The position numbers and the translations under genes are program-made. From Hyphomicrobiales bacterium (GTDB lineage Bacteria; Pseudomonadota; Alphaproteobacteria; Rhizobiales; Xanthobacteraceae), in contig PNAI01000058.1 in NCBI GenBank assembly GCA_003169835.1, positions 1 through 64,000 on the forward strand: a stretch of DNA of 64,000 nt, in the 5' to 3' direction. Shown piece by piece: positions 57,317 through 64,000 of the stretch (position 1 is the first letter of the stretch; each line of letters begins with the position of its first letter). The notes beneath the pieces are model-generated. The model worked only from the letters and a program-made list of their open reading frames with translations. It was not told where the DNA came from and ran no database searches.

Positions 57317-58549
57317 TCAGAACTGCAATGCCGCGGCATGCCGGATGACGACCGAGCGCGCCTGCGCTGGCGCGTGCGCGCCGATCTGCCCCAACGCGGC
57401 CTGAGTTTCATCCGCCAACAGGTCGATCACATGGCCGGGCCCTTCGGCACCCAGCGCTCCAAGGCTCCACAGGAAGGCCTTGCCGGCGAAGGCCGCGGAC
57501 GCGCCCAGCGCGAGCGCCCGCACGACATCCGTGCCACTGCGGATTCCTGAATCCATCAGCACTGTGGCGTGGTTCCCCACGGCGCGCGCAACCGCCGGAA
57601 GGCAATCGATCGGCGCGGGCAACGCCTCGATCTGACGTCCGCCGTGATTGGACACAACGATCCCATCGATCCCGAGTTTCACCGCCCGCTCAGCATCCGC
57701 CGGATGCAGCACGCCCTTGACCACGAGCGGCCCTTTCCAACGATCACGGTATTGCGCCACTTCGTCCCAGGAGAACGCACCGCCCATTTCGTTGCGCGCA
57801 AATTGAATGACATCATTGAGGCTCGCGTTGGCACCGGCGTAATGCTTGATGTTGGCAAATCGCGGCTGGCCATTCTTGAACATCGCCCAGGCCCATCCCG
57901 GCGACGTCACGATGTCCCACATCATGCGCGGACCGGGACGGAACACGCCCGCCCCTCCAAGCCCGACCACCACTTCGCGCGTGCGCGTGGTGCGCACCGG
58001 CACATCGAGCGTGAGCATGAGCACATGGACACCTGCGGTGTCTGCACGCCGCACGAGATCGAATCCGATCGCGTGGTCGTTCTTGGCGCAGCGATAGAGC
58101 TGGAACCAGAACACGTCGCCCGCAACGTCCGCGACCTGCTCGATCGTGGCCCCGCCGGCGAGCCCGAGCACATAAGGCACGCGCGCGCGTTGCGCTGCTT
58201 TCGCCAGTACCAGATCCGCGCCCGGCCACACGATCGAGGGTCCGCCCATCGGCGCAATGCCGAACGGCGCGGAATAATGGCGGCCGAACAATTCGACATC
58301 GATTGGAGGCAAGCCCGTCGTCACGCCATAGCGCGCGACGAGTTCGACCGCATCGAGCGCAGCCCAGTTGCGAGCGATACCGGTGTCGGCACCGGCCCCG
58401 CCGTCCATATATTCGAAGGCAAAGCGCGGCGCATGGCGGCGGGCATGCTTGCGCAGATACGCAATCGTGGGGAACCGCCGATGCAGCGCCACGTAACGCG
58501 GATTTTTCGCAGGCGCCGCGGCAGCCGTTTTCTTAATGACATCGTGCAT
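57317..58549 (-). CDS. FMN-dependent alpha-hydroxy-acid oxidase/dehydrogenase
   Basis: PFGIAPMGGPSIVWPGADLVLAKAAQRARVPYVLG; GIDGIVVSNHGGRQIEALPAPIDCLPAVARAVG; DSGIRSGTDVVRALALGASA. Confidence 0.92.
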   Translation of the reverse strand: MHDVIKKTAAAAPAKNPRYVALHRRFPTIAYLRKHARRHAPRFAFEYMDGGAGADTGIARNWAALDAVELVARYGVTTGLPPIDVELFGRHYSAPFGIAPMGGPSIVWPGADLVLAKAAQRARVPYVLGLAGGATIEQVADVAGDVFWFQLYRCAKNDHAIGFDLVRRADTAGVHVLMLTLDVPVRTTRTREVVVGLGGAGVFRPGPRMMWDIVTSPGWAWAMFKNGQPRFANIKHYAGANASLNDVIQFARNEMGGAFSWDEVAQYRDRWKGPLVVKGVLHPADAERAVKLGIDGIVVSNHGGRQIEALPAPIDCLPAVARAVGNHATVLMDSGIRSGTDVVRALALGASAAFAGKAFLWSLGALGAEGPGHVIDLLADETQAALGQIGAHAPAQARSVVIRHAAALQF

Positions 58550-58587
58550 GAATTCAAGGTCCCGGTTAGGCCACCACTATAGCAAGT

Positions 58588-59595
58588 TCAGAAATGACTG
58601 AACGAGGGGCGCGCGAAGCTCAGCGCCTTGCCGCTGGGCGTGCGGAATTGCGCCCCCTGCCCCGGCCTCACCACACCGATTTCGCAAAACGCGACGCCCG
58701 CCGCTCTTGCTGCCGCCATCAATGACAGCACCTTCGACGGCGCGACCGTCGCCACGATCTCATAATCGTCGCCGCCGGTGAGAATCGTCTCGATCAGCTT
58801 GCCGCCGGCCAAAAGCGCCTTGCGCGCCGCGGGCGAAAGCGGCACGCGCGCCGCATTGATTTCGGCCGCGACACCCGAGGCGCGGCAAAGCTTCGCCAGA
58901 TCCCCCGCAAGCCCATCGGACACATCCATGGCCGCAGAGGCATGCGCCCGCAGCGCCTCGGCAAGCGCGTTGCGCGGTTCCGGCACGAGATAGCGCCCGA
59001 GCAGATGCTTGCGCATCGCAGCATCAAGATTCCAATGCTTTGCAATCGCCGGCGCCTGGCGCAATTTGAGCCCGAGTGCCGCATCTCCAATCGTGCCGCT
59101 CACCACAACACGATCGCCAACTTTCGCGCCGGAACGCCGAACCATGGTGCCAGCCGGCAGCGTGCCGAATGCCGCAATCGAGATCGTCACCGGCCCATTT
59201 GTGCGATCCGTGTCGCCGCCCATCAGTGGACAATTGTAGCGCTCCGCATCCGCACCAAGCCCGCGTGCGAAATCCGCAATCCATTTGCCGCTGACACTCT
59301 TGGGCAAGATAAGCGAAAGCAGAAAGCCCGCCGGCTTCGCACCCTTGGCGGCGAGATCGGAAAGATTGACCCGCAGCGCTTTTCGCGCGACGGCAGCAGC
59401 CGGATCGTTGGGAAAGAAATGCATTCCACCAACGATGGCATCAGTCTTGAGCACCACTTCGTGACCTGCCGGCGGCGAAAGGATCGCCGCGTCATCTTCA
59501 AGTCCAAACGCTCCGGGATGGCGCGCGAGCGGCTTGAAATAGCGCGCGATCAAACGATCTTCTCCGGACTGGATTTCTGCTCGCGCCTTCGCCAT
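58588..59595 (-). CDS. thiL: Thiamine-monophosphate kinase
   Basis: GLEDDAAILSPPAGHEVVLKTDAIVGGMHFFPNDPAAAVARKALRVNLSDLAAKGAKPAGFLLSL; GGDDYEIVATV. Confidence 0.95.
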   Translation of the reverse strand: MAKARAEIQSGEDRLIARYFKPLARHPGAFGLEDDAAILSPPAGHEVVLKTDAIVGGMHFFPNDPAAAVARKALRVNLSDLAAKGAKPAGFLLSLILPKSVSGKWIADFARGLGADAERYNCPLMGGDTDRTNGPVTISIAAFGTLPAGTMVRRSGAKVGDRVVVSGTIGDAALGLKLRQAPAIAKHWNLDAAMRKHLLGRYLVPEPRNALAEALRAHASAAMDVSDGLAGDLAKLCRASGVAAEINAARVPLSPAARKALLAGGKLIETILTGGDDYEIVATVAPSKVLSLMAAARAAGVAFCEIGVVRPGQGAQFRTPSGKALSFARPSFSHF

Positions 59596-59600
59596 GGCCG

Positions 59601-60095
59601 TCAGCCCGTTACGCCGCCGAATTCCTCGGCGCGTATCTGCCGCGCGAGTTGGTCGAGCACGGCGTTGACCATGCCGGTTTCGTCCGCATCGACGAACGCG
59701 TGTGCCACATCGACGTATTCCGACACGACGACACGCGCCGGCACGTCGCGCCGATGATCGAGCTCGTAAGCGCCCGCGCGCAGCACCGCGCGCAACACGG
59801 TCTCGATGCGCTTGAGCGGCCAGCCGCGTGCAAGTGCGGCATCGATGAGCGGATCGAGCTTACGCTGCTCGGCCACCACGCCGCTGACCACCTCGCGAAA
59901 GAATGCGGCCTCGGCAGGAAGATATTGCTCGCCCTCAACCTCGCGTCCGATCCAGTGCACTTCGAATTCGGCGAGAATTTCGTCGAGCGTGGTCGACGCA
60001 AGGTCCATCTGGTAAAGCGCCTGCACCGCAGCCAGCCGTGCGGCGCCGCGGCGATTTGCGCGGCGGCCGTCCTTCGGTGCGATAACATTGGCCAT
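59601..60095 (-). CDS. nusB: Transcription antitermination protein NusB
   Basis: RGAARLAAVQALYQMDLASTTLDEILAEFE...LKRIETVLRAVLRAGAYELDHRRDVPARVVVSEYVDVAHAFVDADETGMVNAVLDQLAR. Confidence 0.95.
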   Translation of the reverse strand: MANVIAPKDGRRANRRGAARLAAVQALYQMDLASTTLDEILAEFEVHWIGREVEGEQYLPAEAAFFREVVSGVVAEQRKLDPLIDAALARGWPLKRIETVLRAVLRAGAYELDHRRDVPARVVVSEYVDVAHAFVDADETGMVNAVLDQLARQIRAEEFGGVTG

Positions 60096-60099
60096 AGCT

Positions 60100-60597
60100 C
60101 TACCGCTTAGCGCGCTCGCGCTTGATCTCGATGAGCGAGAGCGCCGCGCGTGCAGCGTCCCCGCCTTTGTTGCCCTCGTCCGGCCGCGCACGCGCCCACG
60201 CCTGCGCCATGGTATCGACCGTGAGAATGCCGTTGCCAATCGGCAAACGATGCGCCAGCGACAAATCAACCAGCGCGCGCGCCGACTGCATCGCCACGAC
60301 GTCGAAATGAAAAGTCTCGCCCTGGATCACGCAGCCGAGCGCGACCACACCATCATAGGGCTTCTTCTGCTTCTCTGCTGCATCAATCGCAATCGCGATG
60401 GCGGTGGGAATTTCCAGCGAGCCCGGAACACTGACGCGGTCCCAGATGCAATTGGCCGCCTCAAGCTCCACCTTTGCGCCCTCAAGCAGCGCGTTGGTGA
60501 TTTCGTTATAGAAACGCGCCTCGACCACGAGAATTCGCGCACCTTTGATTGGTTTGGATGCTTTAACTTTTGTTTTGGCGCGCCGCGGCTTGGCCAT
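60100..60597 (-). CDS. ribH: 6,7-dimethyl-8-ribityllumazine synthase
   Basis: [29 protein letters not shown]...[15 protein letters not shown]...[19 protein letters not shown]. Confidence 0.95.
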   Translation of the reverse strand: MAKPRRAKTKVKASKPIKGARILVVEARFYNEITNALLEGAKVELEAANCIWDRVSVPGSLEIPTAIAIAIDAAEKQKKPYDGVVALGCVIQGETFHFDVVAMQSARALVDLSLAHRLPIGNGILTVDTMAQAWARARPDEGNKGGDAARAALSLIEIKRERAKR

Positions 60598-60665
60598 GAT
60601 GGGTCTCCGTTCGCCGCGTCAGTAGCAAGTGCTTGCCTTACCCCGCAAGGGCACGAATGAAGGCT

Positions 60666-61271
60666 TTATCGTGTCTCCATCAGCCGTGCCACATAGCGCG
60701 CCATCATGTCGACCTCGAGATTCACGGCTTCTCCTGCCTTGATTGCACCGAAGGTCGTGACTTCCAGCGTGTGGGGAATGATCAACACCGAGAATGTGTC
60801 GTCTTTGACTTCGTTGACGGTGAGCGAAACTCCGTCGAGCACAATCGAGCCCTTGGGTGGAACAAATCGCAGGAGCGGCAGCGGCGCGCGCAACGTCAAT
60901 CGCGCCATGTCCGTAAGCGCGTCTCGCGTAGCCACTTGCGCGATCCCATCGACATGGCCGGCGACCAGGTGCCCGCCTAGCTCGTCGCCGATTTTCAGCG
61001 CCCGTTCGAGATTGAGCCGTGTCCCGCGCTGCCACCGGCCGGCGGTGGTGACATTGAGCGTCTCTGCCGCCGTATCGACCGCAAACCAAGTGCGGCCACC
61101 CTCCTCGCCTGTCGCAACAACAGTGAGGCAAACGCCCGAGCATGCGATCGAAGCGCCAAGCGCGATGGACGCGCGCGGATAACGGCACGCGATTTTAAGC
61201 CGCTGCAGGCCCTCGCCGCGCGCCTCGACGCTCAGCACCTCGCCCCTATCGGTGGTAATGCCGGTGAACAT
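60666..61271 (-). CDS. ribE: Riboflavin synthase (alpha chain type)
   Basis: MFTGITTDRGEVLSVEARGEGLQRLKI...GASIACSGVCLTVV...GGHLVAGHVDGIAQV. Confidence 0.95.
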   Translation of the reverse strand: MFTGITTDRGEVLSVEARGEGLQRLKIACRYPRASIALGASIACSGVCLTVVATGEEGGRTWFAVDTAAETLNVTTAGRWQRGTRLNLERALKIGDELGGHLVAGHVDGIAQVATRDALTDMARLTLRAPLPLLRFVPPKGSIVLDGVSLTVNEVKDDTFSVLIIPHTLEVTTFGAIKAGEAVNLEVDMMARYVARLMETR

Positions 61272-61277
61272 CGAGCC

Positions 61278-62405
61278 CTACACGCGTTCGAAGTGTTCCA
61301 TCGTATCGGCGCCGACTTGCACCGACCCAAGCGATTTCAGTCGCGACGATTGCGTAAGCGCTGTCAGCGGCAATCCTTCGAGTGCATCGACGCCATCCGG
61401 ACCAATCGTTTTCAGCGAGCGAAACAACGTCACTTCGTCGATCAGATCAGCTTTCACGAAGGACGCAGCCACCGTCGGCCCTCCCTCGACCATGAGCCGC
61501 GTGATGCCGCGCTCCGCCAGCGCTTTGAGCAACTGCGCAAGATCAAACCGCCCGGCATTGGCTTCGACCCGCAGCACTTCCGCGCCTTTATCGCGCAAGA
61601 CTTGCTCCGCCATGGCCGATGCTGCCGGCGCACAGACGACCCAAGTCGGCGTTTCGCGCGCGGTCGCGATCACGCTGTAAGACAGCGGCGTGCGCAACTG
61701 CGCGTCAAGCACTACGCGCACCGGCGAATAACCCATCATCCCCGGCAATCGGCAGGTGAGCGAAGGATTGTCCGACAGCACGGTGCCGACACCCACCAGG
61801 ATGGCGTCGTTGCGCGCGCGCAGCAGCGACACTTCCGTACGAGCCGCATCGGCCGTGATCGCTATCGGCTTGCGCCCAGCAGCACCAACCTTCCCGTCCG
61901 CCGAAATCGCGAGCTTGAGCAACACTTGCGGACGCCCCTCAGCGATGCGCCGGATGTGGCCCACATGAGCCCGGCGCGCTTCTTCCGCCAACAGGCCAAT
62001 GTCGACCACAATTCCTTTGGCACGCAAACGCGCGTGCCCTTGGCCCGCCACCTCAGGATTGGGGTCCTCCAGCGCCGAGACCACGCGCACGAGCCCCGCG
62101 CGGATAATGGCGTCGGTGCAGGGCGGTGTCTTGCCCTGATGCGAGCAGGGCTCAAGCGTAGTGTACATGGTGGCCCCTCGCGCGGCCTTGCCGGCAGCTT
62201 TCAGCGCCTCGGTCTCCGCATGCGGCCGCCCGCCGGCTTTCGTCCAGCCGCGGCCGAGGATGACGCCATCCTTGACCACAACCGCACCCACCGCGGGATT
62301 GGGCCACGCGCGGCCGAGCGAGCGCCGACCAAGCGCCAGCGCAAGCGCCATGAAGCGCTCATCTTGCGCAGGATCGGCGGCAGGTATCGCCGGAGCGAGG
62401 CTCAT
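61278..62405 (-). CDS. ribD: Bifunctional riboflavin deaminase/reductase
   Basis: [66 protein letters not shown]. Confidence 0.95.
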   Translation of the reverse strand: MSLAPAIPAADPAQDERFMALALALGRRSLGRAWPNPAVGAVVVKDGVILGRGWTKAGGRPHAETEALKAAGKAARGATMYTTLEPCSHQGKTPPCTDAIIRAGLVRVVSALEDPNPEVAGQGHARLRAKGIVVDIGLLAEEARRAHVGHIRRIAEGRPQVLLKLAISADGKVGAAGRKPIAITADAARTEVSLLRARNDAILVGVGTVLSDNPSLTCRLPGMMGYSPVRVVLDAQLRTPLSYSVIATARETPTWVVCAPAASAMAEQVLRDKGAEVLRVEANAGRFDLAQLLKALAERGITRLMVEGGPTVAASFVKADLIDEVTLFRSLKTIGPDGVDALEGLPLTALTQSSRLKSLGSVQVGADTMEHFERV

Positions 62406-62887
62406 TTTTGCGAAATCGCAGGCGGCTTGGCTTCGTCCTCGCCGGAGAGTTCCGCGATCGCTTCCTCAAAATCCTTAGGCTCGCGGAAATTGCGATAGAC
62501 CGAGGCAAAGCGCACATACGCCACATCGTCCAGAACGCGCAGATGCTCCATCACCATCTCGCCCACGGTTTCCGAAGAAATCTCGGCTTCGCCCTGGCTT
62601 TCGAGTTCGCGCACGATCTTCGAGACCATCTGCTCGATCCGGTCGGGCTCGATCGGCCGCTTGCGCAGAGCAACCTGAAGCGAGCGCATCAGCTTGTCGC
62701 GGTCGAACGGCACGCGCCGACCGTTGCGCTTGATCAAGGTAAGTTCGCGCAATTGCACGCGCTCAAATGTCGTAAAGCGGAAATTGCAGGTCAGGCAGAC
62801 ACGGCGGCGCCGGATGGCGGCGGAATCCTCGGTCGGCCGGGAATCTTTCACCTGGGTATCGAGACTGGCGCAGCTCGGACAACGCAT
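62402..62887 (-). CDS. nrdR: Transcriptional repressor NrdR
   Basis: [66 protein letters not shown]. Confidence 0.97.
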   Translation of the reverse strand: MRCPSCASLDTQVKDSRPTEDSAAIRRRRVCLTCNFRFTTFERVQLRELTLIKRNGRRVPFDRDKLMRSLQVALRKRPIEPDRIEQMVSKIVRELESQGEAEISSETVGEMVMEHLRVLDDVAYVRFASVYRNFREPKDFEEAIAELSGEDEAKPPAISQK

Positions 62888-62894
62888 CTGCCCC

Positions 62895-64000
62895 TCAATC
62901 CTGGTAGATCGGAAACCGCGAGATCAGCTGCTTGACCTTCGCGCGCACGGCCTCCTCGACCGCCGCATCCGCCTCGACTTGCTTGTGCGAGAGCACATCG
63001 AGCACTTCCACGATCAGCTCGCCGATCTGCCGGAATTCGGCAATGCCAAATCCCCGCGTGGTGCCCGCAGGCGTGCCCAGCCGCACGCCCGACGTCACGG
63101 TCGGCTTCTCGGGATCGAAGGGGATGCCGTTCTTGTTGCAGGTGATATGCGCCCGCCCGAGCGCTAGTTCCGCCACCTTGCCGGTGAGCCGCTTGGGCCG
63201 CAGGTCGACCAGCATGAGGTGGGTATCGGTACCACCCGAAACGATATCTAATCCTTTAGATTTAAGGGCTTCAGCCAAAGCCCTCGCGTTTTCAGTGATA
63301 CTCTTCGCGTAAGACTTGAAGGACGGCCGCAGCGCCTCCCCGAAGGCCACCGCCTTGGCAGCAATCACGTGCATCAGCGGCCCGCCCTGCAGGCCAGGAA
63401 ACACCGCCGAGTTGATCTTCTTGGCAAGTTCCTCGTCGTTGGTCAGCAGAAAGCCGCCGCGGGGCCCCCGCAGCGTCTTATGGGTCGTGGAGGTCACCAC
63501 ATGGGCATGCGGGAACGGGCTTGGGTGCACCCCGCCCGCCACCAACCCCGCGAAATGCGCCATGTCGACCATGAGGATGGCGCCCACGCTGTCGGCGATC
63601 TCGCGGAAGCGGCGGAAGTCGATGATGCGCGGATAGGCCGAGCCACCGGTGACTATCACCTTCGGCCGGTGCTCGCGGGCGAGCTTGGCCACTTCGTCCA
63701 TGTCGATGCGATGATCGTCGCGCCGCACGCCATAGGGCACCGGCTTGAACCACTTGCCCGACATGTTGACCGGCGAGCCGTGCGTGAGATGTCCCCCGGC
63801 GGCAAGATTGAGCCCCATGAACGTATCGCCAGGCTGCATCAGCGCGATGAAGGCCGCAGCGTTCGCCGAAGCGCCCGAGTGCGGCTGCACATTGGCAAAC
63901 CCACAGCCGAAAAGTTTCTTCACCCGCTCGATCGCCAGCGTCTCGGCCACATCCACGTATTGGCAACCGCCGTAGTAGCGCTTGCCCGGCAGGCCCTCGG
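62895..64000 (-). CDS. glyA: Serine hydroxymethyltransferase (5' end runs off the window)
   Basis: [49 protein letters not shown]...[22 protein letters not shown] (PLP lysine). Confidence 0.96.
   Translation of the reverse strand, partial: EGLPGKRYYGGCQYVDVAETLAIERVKKLFGCGFANVQPHSGASANAAAFIALMQPGDTFMGLNLAAGGHLTHGSPVNMSGKWFKPVPYGVRRDDHRIDMDEVAKLAREHRPKVIVTGGSAYPRIIDFRRFREIADSVGAILMVDMAHFAGLVAGGVHPSPFPHAHVVTSTTHKTLRGPRGGFLLTNDEELAKKINSAVFPGLQGGPLMHVIAAKAVAFGEALRPSFKSYAKSITENARALAEALKSKGLDIVSGGTDTHLMLVDLRPKRLTGKVAELALGRAHITCNKNGIPFDPEKPTVTSGVRLGTPAGTTRGFGIAEFRQIGELIVEVLDVLSHKQVEADAAVEEAVRAKVKQLISRFPIYQD

Overview
The window looks like a chromosomal segment from a high-GC alphaproteobacterium, probably Rhizobiales. 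It carries about 60 protein genes, two tRNAs (Leu-UAG and Pro-GGG), and no sign of IS elements, prophage or CRISPR. Much of it is housekeeping: lon/clpX/clpP/tig, nnr, glnB-glnA, rplM-rpsI, ctaA, ihfA-fabH-plsX, bamE, hppA, and thiL-nusB-ribH-ribE-ribD-nrdR-glyA. Two accessory catabolic blocks stand out. The first (about 26.0-37.1 kb) combines a BiuH-like amidohydrolase, an AtzF-like allophanate hydrolase, an AtzG-AtzE-AtzH module, a GntR regulator and a full Dpp/Opp-type ABC importer, with no visible AtzD. The second (about 38.1-48.5 kb) combines a UbiD-type decarboxylase, two CoA ligases, a cupin and a three-subunit molybdenum hydroxylase. Other items worth checking are an in-frame amber codon in clpP, a near-consensus parS-like 16-mer inside nnr, a long two-stem RNA-like hairpin in the leader of an NCS2-type permease, an inverted repeat in the rplM leader, spaced direct repeats upstream of the ABC/atz operon, and a REP-like composite palindrome. 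All calls come from reading the sequence and supplied translations; no database search was run.
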